A stretch of 64,000 nucleotides of DNA, taken from Vibrio cyclitrophicus (lineage in GTDB: Bacteria; Pseudomonadota; Gammaproteobacteria; Enterobacterales; Vibrionaceae). The notes under the pieces were generated by a model, which saw only the letters and a list, made by a program, of their open reading frames with translations, was not told the origin of the DNA and did not search any database. How positions within the stretch are numbered: position 1 is the stretch's first letter; each line of letters starts with the position of its first letter. Below, one piece after another: positions 1 through 8,140 of the stretch. Where the stretch lies: assembly GCA_023206055.1 (NCBI GenBank), contig CP065367.1:744001-808000 (forward strand), in the 5' to 3' direction. A program made the translations under genes and the position numbers.

Positions 1-351
1 GAGGTTATTCGAGCCGGCTTAGAAAGCATTCCTAAAGGCCAATGGGAAGCGGCCGACTCTCTCGGCTTATCTGCATTCTCTAAGTATCGATATGTGGTTG
101 GCCCACAGGTATTAACCGCAATCACGCCACCTTTAGCAGGTCAGGCAATTTCTCTAGTAAAAGATACCTCGATTGTGTCGCTGATTTCGATTCAAGAAAT
201 GACATTTGTTGGCACTGAAATGGCGAACTCTTCCGGTTTGATCTTCGAGATCTGGTTGATTGTTGGCGCGGTTTACTTCGCGTTATGTTTCACCCTTTCA
301 CGTATTTTCAAAGTCATTGAACAACGCTCGAGTGTTTACCTTAACCGCTAG
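1..351 (+). CDS. Polar amino-acid ABC transporter permease, C-terminal part
   Basis: The reading frame is open from base 1 and stops at 349-351, so only the last 116 codons are present. The visible part starts with EVIRAGLESIPKGQWEAA, the conserved cytoplasmic EAA loop of HisM/GlnP-type permeases that docks on the ATPase subunit. It is followed by the GPQVLTAITPP segment and two hydrophobic stretches. The protein would be the inner-membrane channel of an amino-acid importer; its substrate cannot be told from this fragment. The rest of the gene, and probably its ATPase and binding protein, lie to the left of the window. An ATG at 94 is only an internal methionine. Confidence 0.88.
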   Translation, partial: EVIRAGLESIPKGQWEAADSLGLSAFSKYRYVVGPQVLTAITPPLAGQAISLVKDTSIVSLISIQEMTFVGTEMANSSGLIFEIWLIVGAVYFALCFTLSRIFKVIEQRSSVYLNR

Positions 352-433
352 TGTCATTGTTTATTTAGACGAGTATTCAAGTGTCGGTTAGATGCCAACA
401 CAGCCACCTAAGTCATAATATTCATCCACTTAC

Positions 434-464
434 CCTGATTGGTTTAACCCATTGACCAATCAGG
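434..464 (+). terminator. Inverted repeat after the ABC permease
   Basis: CCTGATTGGT (434-443) pairs perfectly with ACCAATCAGG (455-464) around an 11-base loop, about 80 bases after the permease stop. The bases that follow are AT-rich but not a clean T run, so this is a possible rather than a certain terminator. Confidence 0.45.
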
Positions 465-569
465 ATTAATTGCTTCAAAACTCTCTACTGAAACACAGCA
501 AACCCATCATTTAGACACTATACTTGAAGTATCAAATTCCATTGGATCTTCTCAAGGACTTCACTCAGC

Positions 570-1514
570 ATGGACAATCATAAAGAAAGAGCTTTTTGCG
601 CCGTTGTGGGCGCATTGGTTGGAGACGCCGCTTCAATGGGGTTACATTGGCTGTATGACCAAGAGAGGATCTTACAGGTTGCGGGTTTTGAACCAGAATT
701 TCGCTCACCAAACCAGTTCGATTATCAAGACAAAGGTTACTTTGCCCACCAAGGAAAATCCGCTGGCGACCAATCGCAATACGGTGCTCAGTTATTGGCG
801 ATGGTCGATAGCTTAGTCGGTAACCAACACTACGATGAAGCGAGTTACATTAAGCACTTCCGTTTCTGGTTTGATTTTGGTGGCAGTTGGCAAGGTTACA
901 TTGATAAAGCGACTCGTATGAGCTTGCTGAACATACATCAACTAGAGCTAGCAGATGCTCCAATTACAGCCTGTGGCGCAGATGACACCCAATTACCTGC
1001 GGTTTCAAAACTGATTCCTTTGGTGGCGTGTACCTACACCTCTCACACCTTACCGGCTATGGTCGAAAGTGCGGTTCGAGTCACTAATAATAATGATAAA
1101 GCAGTAGAGTGGGCACAAGCCATCACCCTACTGATTCAAGCCGCGATACAAGGCAATTCACCATTACAGTCAGTAGAAATGGTACGACAAACCTGCAGCA
1201 AGTTTATCCACGATCAAATCGATGAAGCACTGGCTGAGCCCGAACTTTCCATAACAGATGCCGCGAAAAAGTTCGGATTACATTGTGAATTGAGTGCCGC
1301 GTTCCCACTACTGATTCGCATTATTGCTGGCGCTCAGAGCTTTAAACAAGGCATTCGTGACAATATCTTATGTGGTGGTGACAGCTGCGGGCGTGCGATT
1401 GTGATTGGCGCTGTATTAGCGGCGTGTTTCTACGAAGAAGATGGTGAAATTCCAACCGAATGGCTAAAACAAGTCGAACTCAATGGCGGTGTGCTGTCTT
1501 TGCCTATTGAGTGA
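570..1514 (+). CDS. ADP-ribosylglycohydrolase-family protein (DraG/ARH fold)
   Basis: A 314-residue protein beginning AFCAVVGALVGDAASMGLHW, the N-terminal GxxxGDAxG signature of the DraG/ARH fold, and ending with a GGDSCGRAIVIGAVLAA stretch that corresponds to the family's C-terminal GGDTDxxAxxxGxxxG motif. Family members remove ADP-ribose from proteins or small molecules using two Mg ions. The C-terminal motif reads D-S-C where family enzymes usually have D-T/S-D. The usual TDDT site near residue 60 is not obvious either; an ADDTQ string occurs later, near residue 137. Catalysis may therefore differ, or the protein may be closer to the J1-crystallin-like branch. The start has AAGGA upstream at wide spacing. 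The gene stands alone. Confidence 0.75.
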   Translation: MDNHKERAFCAVVGALVGDAASMGLHWLYDQERILQVAGFEPEFRSPNQFDYQDKGYFAHQGKSAGDQSQYGAQLLAMVDSLVGNQHYDEASYIKHFRFWFDFGGSWQGYIDKATRMSLLNIHQLELADAPITACGADDTQLPAVSKLIPLVACTYTSHTLPAMVESAVRVTNNNDKAVEWAQAITLLIQAAIQGNSPLQSVEMVRQTCSKFIHDQIDEALAEPELSITDAAKKFGLHCELSAAFPLLIRIIAGAQSFKQGIRDNILCGGDSCGRAIVIGAVLAACFYEEDGEIPTEWLKQVELNGGVLSLPIE

Positions 1515-1574
1515 TTTCCACAATAACGAACTAGAGTCTGACATAAGACAAGTAAACTTCTAGGTCGAAGACTG

Positions 1575-2465
1575 TCATTCCTTTAAGGTTGGAACACACT
1601 GCGATAACTCATTTTTCAGCCAAACCACAAACGGGCTTTCTGGCTCATCGCGCTTGTTATCTTGTGTGAGCAATATGTACTGATGACCGGAAGGCACAAA
1701 GCCGAACGGTGCGATTAAGTTGCCTCTATTCAAATCATCAACCACCAATGGATAAGAACCAAGAGCCGCTCCTAGCCCATCAACGGCCGCTTGAAAGCAG
1801 AAATAGAAGTGTGCAAAGGTCTGGTTTGATATAGTTTGTGACACCAATCGGCGATCAAATTCACTATCTTTGGTGATGGATGCCCAGTGGCTCCAAGCGT
1901 TTGGTCGCGTGCTGCTGTGCAGTAATTTTACATCGGCTAACTTGTCTTTGACCTGTTGCCAGTAATCAGGCGAGAACACAGGGCCAACCCACTCTTCAAC
2001 TAACGGTATCTGTTTGTAATGCTCGGTTACGTTGAAGTCGTCTCGGCGAATGGCCATATCTAATCCAGTTGCGCCTAATGTCACAGGCCCACCTGCGGTA
2101 GACAATCGAACATCAATTCCGGATTCGTTATAGAAATCACCGAGTCGAGGCATTAACCAGCGCATGGTCAATGTGGGTTCGCATGAAACCTCCAACGCTT
2201 GATGATTCAGCTGATTAAGCTTATGGACTCCAGTTTCCAAGGCTTGGAACGCTTGCTCTGTGTAACCTTTGAGTAATTCCCCCTCTTTGGTGAGACACAC
2301 ATTCCTGCCCTGTTTATAGAACAAGGCGTGAGATAAGTGATTTTCCAATACCTTGATCTGCTTACTCACTGCGCCATGTGTGATATTGAGTTTATCCGCC
2401 GCATCACTGTAACTGCTCGAATGCGCTGCTACGTGGAAAATATGAAATGCTTTCAAATGTCTCAT
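1575..2465 (-). CDS. LysR-family transcriptional regulator
   Basis: A 296-residue LysR-type regulator. The N-terminal winged helix-turn-helix reads MRHLKAFHIFHVAAHSSSYS followed by AADKLNITHGAVSKQIKVLE. The rest is a type-2 periplasmic-binding-fold effector domain, with LTMRWLMPRLGDFY typical of the GcvA-like branch. It is divergent from the LysE-type exporter gene at 2567 with about 100 bases between the starts. Regulators in this arrangement usually control the neighbouring exporter in response to an amino acid; that assignment is inferred from position. The 296-residue length is normal for the family. Confidence 0.9.
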   Translation of the reverse strand: MRHLKAFHIFHVAAHSSSYSDAADKLNITHGAVSKQIKVLENHLSHALFYKQGRNVCLTKEGELLKGYTEQAFQALETGVHKLNQLNHQALEVSCEPTLTMRWLMPRLGDFYNESGIDVRLSTAGGPVTLGATGLDMAIRRDDFNVTEHYKQIPLVEEWVGPVFSPDYWQQVKDKLADVKLLHSSTRPNAWSHWASITKDSEFDRRLVSQTISNQTFAHFYFCFQAAVDGLGAALGSYPLVVDDLNRGNLIAPFGFVPSGHQYILLTQDNKRDEPESPFVVWLKNELSQCVPTLKE

Positions 2466-2566
2466 GTGTGATTTTTTCTCACAGATAGATGGAATTCATT
2501 TCGATTATAGGCAGCAATAAAAAACCATACAATGCCAGCTCATTAAATAAGAGAGTTGGAGTATTT

Positions 2567-3178
2567 ATGGAGTGGTTAAGCTTAGCGGTGTTAGGACTAT
2601 TGATTGTTATAAGCCCCGGTGCTGATTTCGTTTTAGTTTTGAAAAATAGCGTTAATCAAGGAAGACAAGCCGGTATTTGGACAGCACTAGGTGTCAGCCT
2701 AGCGATTTGTGTTCACATTAGCTATTCGATGCTGGGTATTAGTTACTTAATCTCACAGAATGAGCAGATTTTCGACATCATTCGATACGCAGGGGCCGCT
2801 TACCTTGTTTACCTTGGAATAAAAGGCATTCTAAGCGCAGACAGCAAACTCGCACCTATGGAAGGAACGACGCAAAACATCAGTATTTGGCGCTACTTGG
2901 CGCAAGGCTTTCTGTGTAACGTGCTCAACCCTAAAACCATGTTGTTCTTCCTGAGCATCTTCAGCCAAGTCATCTCACCCGATGCTGCTAACCAACATGT
3001 CGCTCTCGGTTACGGGCTTTACATGATTGTCCTTCACGGCTTGTGGTTTGGAATTGTCGCTATGTTATTTACTTCGAAGACGCTGCAAAAACACTTGTTG
3101 AAAGCCAAGAAAAGGCTCAACCAAGCGTGTGGGGTTGGATTGGTAACATTCGGGGCATTGTTGGCGGTTAAGTCTTAA
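2567..3178 (+). CDS. LysE/RhtB-family amino-acid exporter
   Basis: A 203-residue inner-membrane protein. MEWLSLAVLGLLIVISPGAD followed by FVLVLKNSVNQGRQAG is the conserved LysE/RhtB N-terminus, including the PG(A/P)D motif. LGIKG near the middle and the FLCNVLNPKTMLFF segment are also family hallmarks. About six hydrophobic segments span the protein. The ATG at 2567 is chosen because GGAG lies five bases upstream and the conserved family sequence begins here; the frame is open back to 2489 but that extension (FISIIGSNKKP...) looks non-native. The likely role is export of an amino acid or homoserine-lactone-like solute, with the divergent LysR as regulator. The substrate is not predictable. 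Confidence 0.9.
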   Translation: MEWLSLAVLGLLIVISPGADFVLVLKNSVNQGRQAGIWTALGVSLAICVHISYSMLGISYLISQNEQIFDIIRYAGAAYLVYLGIKGILSADSKLAPMEGTTQNISIWRYLAQGFLCNVLNPKTMLFFLSIFSQVISPDAANQHVALGYGLYMIVLHGLWFGIVAMLFTSKTLQKHLLKAKKRLNQACGVGLVTFGALLAVKS

Positions 3179-3221
3179 ACCACATCCAAAGCGATGTACC
3201 AAAGCCCACAATCTAAGGCTC

Positions 3222-3252
3222 AAAGCCACTTCATATCATTTGAAGTGGCTTT
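3222..3252. terminator. Bidirectional terminator shared by the LysE and DUF1501 genes
   Basis: AAAGCCACTTCA (3222-3233) and TGAAGTGGCTTT (3241-3252) form a perfect 12-bp stem with a 7-base loop between two convergent genes. The left arm includes the stop codon of the DUF1501 gene (3231-3233), and the right arm lies inside its last codons. Confidence 0.7.
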
Positions 3253-4469
3253 ATCATCTCACTATCAGGGAAGATGGTGTTGAGTTGCTTTTCTTCTATC
3301 GACAGATGCTGGTTCAACACGCCTTTGATTACGCCTCGCATGTCGGTAGTTGGTTTGAGATCTCGCCCTTGGTACAGATTCTCTTGGCTTAATCCCGGCC
3401 AGTTTGCGATAACTCTGCCTCCAGATGCGCCTGAGCTCGATGTGTTTAAAGCCTTGCTAGCCATCGCACCACCCGCAACCAACATGACGTTACCAGTGCC
3501 GTGATCGGTGCCTTTTGTGCCATTTTCCTTCGCTGTTCGGCCAAATTCACTTGCGGCGATGATCACCGTATTATTCCAGCGTGAACCTAACGACTCTTTA
3601 AGCGCCGCTAACCCTGCATCCAAGGTTTTAAGCTGGTTACTCAATCTACCATTGACGCTGCCTTGATTTGCGTGGGTATCCCAACCACCTAATTCTAGTG
3701 CTGCGATGTTTGGCCCGTTTTCAGCAGATAAGATGTCGCCCGTTTTACGCATCAATGACTTAAATTGTTTGCCAACGCCTTGGTCACCCACCAACTCGTC
3801 GATTTTCATTACACTTTCGAAATTAGCAGACAACATTTGGTCACTTTGGAAGAGTTCTTCAAGTAGCTCGGTTTGTTTGTCGCGTGTTTTCAAGCGGTTT
3901 GGATACCAACTTGCCACGGTAGATTCACCCTGCATGATGAGCGGCAGCCCGGAATCAATCGCAATTCCATCGTATTGGGAGGAACTCAGCGTGAGTAAAC
4001 GGTTAAGCCACCCTTCGGTATTAAAAGGATCGGAAGTGCCGTTTTCTAATATCTTTTGTCCATCAAAATGAGAACGCTCGCGATAAGCGGTTGAACAAGC
4101 ATGAACAAAGCTGACTTCTTTATTTTCATACCATTGATGACAACTTTTAAGCGAAGGGTGTAACCCAAAGAAACTATCTAGGTTAAGTAGTTGCTTAGTC
4201 TTCAAGCCAATATTCGGTCTTAGATCTGCATAATCAGGATCAGCATGAGGTACCACAACGTTTAACCCATCCATCGCGCCACGCAGTGATATCCAAACAA
4301 AGATATTGTCTGAACGTGTTTTGGCAAAGCTTGGAAATGGCAACATCGCACTCACACCAACAGCTGCGGCAAGGCCCATAAACTGGCGACGATCAATACT
4401 TTGTAGGTCGTGATTGTGTGGCTCATGACTCTGCGACTTCATATTCTGCGAACCGTTTGTCTTTTTCAT
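3231..4469 (-). CDS. DUF1501 family protein with Tat signal
   Basis: A 412-residue protein whose N-terminus carries a twin-arginine signal: DRRQFMGLAAAVGVSAML followed by a small-residue cleavage region (PFPSFA). After it come IFVWISLRGAMDGLNVVVPH and, further on, GWDTHANQ and ASEFGRTAKENG, all conserved in DUF1501 (a sulfatase/alkaline-phosphatase-like fold). It is presumably folded in the cytoplasm and exported by Tat, perhaps with a metal. The start at 4469 has AGGAG upstream; the longer frame to 4508 overlaps the preceding gene and lacks a ribosome site. It lies 8 bases after the DUF1800 gene, the usual partner in many bacteria. The function of the pair is not established. Confidence 0.87.
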   Translation of the reverse strand: MKKTNGSQNMKSQSHEPHNHDLQSIDRRQFMGLAAAVGVSAMLPFPSFAKTRSDNIFVWISLRGAMDGLNVVVPHADPDYADLRPNIGLKTKQLLNLDSFFGLHPSLKSCHQWYENKEVSFVHACSTAYRERSHFDGQKILENGTSDPFNTEGWLNRLLTLSSSQYDGIAIDSGLPLIMQGESTVASWYPNRLKTRDKQTELLEELFQSDQMLSANFESVMKIDELVGDQGVGKQFKSLMRKTGDILSAENGPNIAALELGGWDTHANQGSVNGRLSNQLKTLDAGLAALKESLGSRWNNTVIIAASEFGRTAKENGTKGTDHGTGNVMLVAGGAMASKALNTSSSGASGGRVIANWPGLSQENLYQGRDLKPTTDMRGVIKGVLNQHLSIEEKQLNTIFPDSEMIKPLQMI

Positions 4470-4477
4470 ACCCACTC

Positions 4478-5839
4478 CTAACGATATTGAAACTGTGGGC
4501 TTAACCACAACAGGGAAAGTTGCATTGCAGCGCTGTCGGCTTTGCTCAATACAATTTGAGTATGTTCATCAATCGCATCGCCATATAAAGCTGCGATCAC
4601 GTCATCTACTACCACCTTTGGTTTTGTACCCGAGGCCTTAGCCGACTTTATCGCGATTGAGGCTAGCCGATTAGCGACTTGCATACGCTGGGTTAATGCC
4701 GAAGGGCTATTGTAGTCTCTGTCTTGATCCGACCATCCTGCAGGTGAACCCGGTTTAAAGGGTGGTTGGCCTAGTGTGTTGAGAGTGTTCAGTGCTTGCT
4801 TATCATTAAGAGGAATGTCGGCACTGCGAAGTACCGCAAATAGCCACTCTTTCGGTGGTCTGAATCTATTGGGCTTGGGTTCGTTTGCTTCTTTGCTTCC
4901 CAGCAACAAGCGATAAACGGGCAGTAACTCACCATTACCTTTTAGATATGTCGCGATCATTTGTTCTGAGAGATCTTTAGGCGTGTCACCAATAAAATGC
5001 TCGCAAAGCTTATCAACCAAATGTTTGGCCGTGTCTTTGTGGTTAGCTAAGGCTCCTAAACACGACTCCCCTTGTGAGATACCTGATTGGGAGTAAGGTT
5101 TTCCAAGTAAGATAATGCTGCCGGGCTCATGGAGGTTATTGGCGAATCGAAAACCAGCATTTGGAGATTGGAATTTAATACCCCACCCCGAGATCGCTTT
5201 GGCCAAAGCAATTACATCTTGTTGGGTATAGGAACCATCAACGCCGAGGGTGTGGAGCTCTAGAATTTCACGAGCGAGGTTTTCGTTGAGCCCCTTATCA
5301 CGACGCTTACCGACTTTGGAATTGGGCCCAATCGAGAGTTGATTATCTAGATAAAGAAGCATGGCTGGATGTTTTGAAGAAGCCATCAGCATATCGCTGA
5401 AATTACCATTCCAATGCTTGCGAACCACATCGTTTTCAATACTCGCAGCTAAGGGCATCAACTTTCGATTGTCGACCGAAATGGCGAAGTGATTGCTCCA
5501 AAACTGAATAATGCGCTCTTGAAAACCATAAGGCGTTTCAACGCTTTGTAGATGGCGAGCTTGAGCTTGTTGTCGGTAGTGAGTTCGAAGAAAAGACTGT
5601 GCCTCTTTCTTCATTGCTTGCATCTTTTGCTCATCACCCTTGGCTTTCTTTCGCTGTTCACGATTCTCACCGACGGTTATCAGGATAGATTCGGTTGTGG
5701 GTAAAGCTTGAATGGACTGATGAATAAATGGCTTTTTATCTAACTGTTCTAAAGGCGAATAATAGGCTGCTTGACCTAATCTAGGCCCAAAACCAAACCT
5801 TTGCTCAGCCACAATTTTTGAAGTTGGGTAATAATTCAT
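4478..5839 (-). CDS. DUF1800 family protein
   Basis: A 453-residue protein with the DUF1800 pattern: a FGFGPR motif near the N-terminus, the RIIQFWSNHFAIS segment, NENLAREILELHTLGVDGSY, and ALAKAISGWGI. The N-REI-E-HTLG block is the best-conserved part of the family. It is first in a two-gene operon with the DUF1501 protein; DUF1800/DUF1501 pairs are common in proteobacteria and planctomycetes and are thought to act outside the cytoplasm, but no reaction is known. No clear signal peptide is visible (MNYYPTSKIVAEQRFG), so export may depend on the Tat-borne partner. That last point is inference. Confidence 0.87.
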   Translation of the reverse strand: MNYYPTSKIVAEQRFGFGPRLGQAAYYSPLEQLDKKPFIHQSIQALPTTESILITVGENREQRKKAKGDEQKMQAMKKEAQSFLRTHYRQQAQARHLQSVETPYGFQERIIQFWSNHFAISVDNRKLMPLAASIENDVVRKHWNGNFSDMLMASSKHPAMLLYLDNQLSIGPNSKVGKRRDKGLNENLAREILELHTLGVDGSYTQQDVIALAKAISGWGIKFQSPNAGFRFANNLHEPGSIILLGKPYSQSGISQGESCLGALANHKDTAKHLVDKLCEHFIGDTPKDLSEQMIATYLKGNGELLPVYRLLLGSKEANEPKPNRFRPPKEWLFAVLRSADIPLNDKQALNTLNTLGQPPFKPGSPAGWSDQDRDYNSPSALTQRMQVANRLASIAIKSAKASGTKPKVVVDDVIAALYGDAIDEHTQIVLSKADSAAMQLSLLWLSPQFQYR

Positions 5840-5979
5840 TGCACACTCCCTTACGCTCGATCTGTTCTAAGTGTAATCGCTTAGTTATCGAGCATAGGGA
5901 GCTTTACAAGGTTTTACGTTAGATGGGTGTCAGGTGCCTATCAAGTTACAGACACGGTGTGATCATTTTGAATGAATGT

Positions 5980-6411
5980 CTATTTACGCCACATATATAC
6001 AAACTGGTCATTTTGCGAGGTGATTTCAAAACCAAACCGGAGATACAACTCTCCAACGCGATTACCTTGCAGGTAACACAACTCAACGGGCTTACTGAGC
6101 TTATCTGCGTGAGCTAAGTAATCGGTGAGGATTTGGCTACCAATGCCCTTGCCATGATATTCAGGCAACAAGAAGAATCGGCAAAAGTAGAAGTGGTCAC
6201 CTTTGTCTTGCAGCAACACACTGCCAATCGCTTTGCCCTGATACTCAATGATTTCAGGCCTTTCCTCTGCCCACTCTTCGGCGTGTATATCTCGTTGAAT
6301 TTGCTCATCCCAGCCAATAACAGCCTTGATTGGCTCAAATTCAGCCGCCTTTTTTAGCTCGAACAGAAATTCATAATCTGATGACTGAGCAGGTCTTGTC
6401 GAATACTTCAA
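5980..6411 (-). CDS. GNAT-family N-acetyltransferase
   Basis: A 143-residue single GNAT domain. The acetyl-CoA-binding motif A is FFLLPEYHGKGIGSQIL, fitting Q/RxxGxG/A, and the C-terminal LYLRFGFEITSQNDQFVYMW is the usual beta6-beta7 ending. It would transfer acetyl from acetyl-CoA to an amine; the substrate is unknown. The start codon is TTG at 6411, supported by GGAG five bases upstream (TTGGAGATATT). It is the first of three minus-strand GNAT genes that are not closely related to one another and are separated by 65-125 bases. No shared operon is evident. Confidence 0.87.
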   Translation of the reverse strand: MKYSTRPAQSSDYEFLFELKKAAEFEPIKAVIGWDEQIQRDIHAEEWAEERPEIIEYQGKAIGSVLLQDKGDHFYFCRFFLLPEYHGKGIGSQILTDYLAHADKLSKPVELCYLQGNRVGELYLRFGFEITSQNDQFVYMWRK

Positions 6412-6447
6412 AATATCTCCAACAATAATCGATGAACTATAACTAAA

Positions 6448-6470
6448 GAAACCACCATCAATGGTGGCTT
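6448..6470 (-). terminator. Small hairpin between two GNAT genes
   Basis: CCACCAT (6452-6458) and ATGGTGG (6461-6467) form a tight stem, extended by GAA/TTC after one mismatch. It lies about 65 bases past the stop of the 6534-7028 gene. The T tail on the minus strand is weak. Confidence 0.4.
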
Positions 6471-6533
6471 CAATTTAATAAAATCTCGCTAACGGAAAGT
6501 AAGCGAACATAAGCAAGTGCCATGCTTTAGTGT

Positions 6534-7028
6534 TCATTTTGGGTCTAGCTGATAGCGCAACACCTCTTGCTGATCTTGCTCTGAATAAAAGGTATTTAAA
6601 AACTGGCCGCCGCACTTCTCAATCACTTTTTGCGAAGCAACATTGTCGTAATCACAGGTAATAATAGCGCTTTCGATAAGTATATGACGCTGAACCCAAG
6701 ACAACATGTGACTTGCGATACCTCGCCGCCTCGCTTGTGGCAGAGTCTCATAGCCGATATGCCCGATAACGTCATGAATGTATTCACTGGTACCGTGACG
6801 AACTCTGATCACACCAAGAATCTGGTCAGAATCAATACAAAAGTAAGTAGAAGCTGGCGTCCAACCTTCAGGCAAACACTCACCTTTTGAATAAGCGATT
6901 CGCCTTTCTAAGTAAGTATCACTGCCATCGGTAATACCGGTATAGATTTCAAGTCCATCATCGATACAAGCGTTTACATAATGGTGGAACGCATTCGAGT
7001 GCGCCATGTCGGCTTTGACTATATCCAT
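6534..7028 (-). CDS. GNAT-family N-acetyltransferase
   Basis: A 164-residue GNAT protein. The substrate-side strand GVIRVRHGTSEYIHDVIGHI leads into motif A, YETLPQARRRGIASHMLSW, where QARRRGIA is the acetyl-CoA pyrophosphate loop. ITCDYDNVASQKVIEKCGG is the typical motif B with an N/D-x-x-S helix start. The RxRH and GHIGYE features recall an unassigned GNAT subgroup found in Firmicutes and vibrios. The start ATG at 7028 precedes MDIVKADMAHSNAFHHYV. The substrate is unknown. Neighbouring GNAT genes on both sides suggest local accumulation rather than a pathway. Confidence 0.87.
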   Translation of the reverse strand: MDIVKADMAHSNAFHHYVNACIDDGLEIYTGITDGSDTYLERRIAYSKGECLPEGWTPASTYFCIDSDQILGVIRVRHGTSEYIHDVIGHIGYETLPQARRRGIASHMLSWVQRHILIESAIITCDYDNVASQKVIEKCGGQFLNTFYSEQDQQEVLRYQLDPK

Positions 7029-7079
7029 ATAACCTCTTTTCCTGCCTAATGCTCGTCGGACTATTCACTAAGCCCAACG

Positions 7080-7502
7080 CTAGGCTAAATGCATGGTGTA
7101 CTCTTGGTGCCCGGTGTGCTCATCGGCTTGTTCACTTACGATGCTAAAGCCTTGAGAAAGGTAGAACTCAATGGTCACTTGATTCTCTTTGTACACATTC
7201 AATGACAAATTAGGGCATTCAAGCTTGGCATGTTGCATGAGCTGTTTCCCGATACCACTCCCTTGATGCTCAGGGCAGACAAAGATCGCGGCTAATATAC
7301 CTTCATAAAGCGAATAAAACCCGCGAACTTGCCCATCAATTTGGAACACATAGGTTTGTGACGCAGGAAGGTAGATATCGCGCATATTGCCTACTTGTGA
7401 CTCCCAAAATTCAGGCGCTATGAAGTTGTGAGCCTTAATGGAAGCCGTGAGCCATATATTTATGACCGTTTCGGTGTCGGCTGCGCTGTATTCTCTGATC
7501 AT
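7080..7502 (-). CDS. GNAT-family N-acetyltransferase, YiaC-like
   Basis: A 140-residue GNAT domain resembling E. coli YiaC in layout: MIREYSAADTETVINIWLTA at the start, then the PHF/AHNFI region, LAAIFVCPEHQGSGIGKQLM as motif A, and LSLNVYKENQVTIEFYLSQG as motif B. YiaC has been described as a lysine acetyltransferase of low specificity; applying that here is inference. The start ATG at 7500-7502 begins the conserved MIREY segment. It is the third consecutive GNAT gene on this strand. Confidence 0.87.
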   Translation of the reverse strand: MIREYSAADTETVINIWLTASIKAHNFIAPEFWESQVGNMRDIYLPASQTYVFQIDGQVRGFYSLYEGILAAIFVCPEHQGSGIGKQLMQHAKLECPNLSLNVYKENQVTIEFYLSQGFSIVSEQADEHTGHQEYTMHLA

Positions 7503-7603
7503 GTTGATTCTCTAACGTTTGAGTTTGACTCTGTTCGCTAGTCAGTATGCTCAATAACGGCCCAAAAGCATTGAACATTTACGACAATCGTCCGAAAGAA
7601 TGG

Positions 7604-7942
7604 TTACTGTTTTTTCACGTACTTTGCAGTCACCAGCATTTCACCGCCACCATCAAGCTTACAATCTAGCTGGTGATCTTTGCCTTCGTTGATGCGTCGA
7701 ATCACTGCTTTGGTACCGATTTTCAGTACACTAGAGCTGCCTTTCACTTTTAAATCTTTAATGAAAGTGACTTTATCGCCGGTATCTAACACTGCGCCGT
7801 TAACGTCCTTTACACGCGCAGCTTCTCTTTCTAAACGCTCTTCTTCTGGGTTCCATTCATAGGCACACTCAGGGCAGATTAGGTTGTTTTGGTCTGGGTA
7901 GACATATTCAGATTGGCATTGCGGACAAGGAGGTAAAGACAT
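7604..7942 (-). CDS. yjdM: YjdM/PhnA-type zinc-ribbon protein
   Basis: A 112-residue protein with an N-terminal zinc ribbon, CPQCQ...CPECAYEW, in which two CxxC pairs are spaced for one Zn. It continues with a compact beta domain containing VKDVNGAVLDTGDKVTFIKD and VKGSSSVLKIGTKAVIRRI, the conserved YjdM (formerly PhnA) C-terminal part. The family was once linked to phosphonate use because of its place beside phn genes, but it is not phosphonoacetate hydrolase and its role is unclear. The length matches E. coli YjdM closely. It stands alone here, with no phn genes near. Confidence 0.92.
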   Translation of the reverse strand: MSLPPCPQCQSEYVYPDQNNLICPECAYEWNPEEERLEREAARVKDVNGAVLDTGDKVTFIKDLKVKGSSSVLKIGTKAVIRRINEGKDHQLDCKLDGGGEMLVTAKYVKKQ

Positions 7943-8068
7943 ACGTTAATACTTCATTTAAATAGAATTTGCGTCTATTTTAATGACTCTTGCTAGGCTT
8001 AGCGAGTACAAATCTAATCGATTGCCTGAAGATAAGCCTAAAGTAGGGAAAGAGCAGCTCTAAAACGA

Positions 8069-8098
8069 ACAAACACAGCCGCCAAGCTGTGTTTGTTG
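8069..8098 (-). terminator. Terminator of the ThrE-type exporter gene
   Basis: AACAAACACAGC (8069-8080) and GCTGTGTTTGTT (8087-8098) form a perfect 12-bp stem with a 6-base loop, about 45 bases after the stop of the minus-strand exporter gene. Confidence 0.65.
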
Positions 8099-8140
8099 AA
8101 GAAACGAAGTTACCTGAGCGGCAGTTGGAATCGAATCAGA

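Noticed and set aside
5980..7942. Possible integron cassettes (GNAT cluster)
   Set aside because: Spacers lack attC-type inverted repeats and core GTTRRRY sites, and spacing is ordinary. No integrase is in view.
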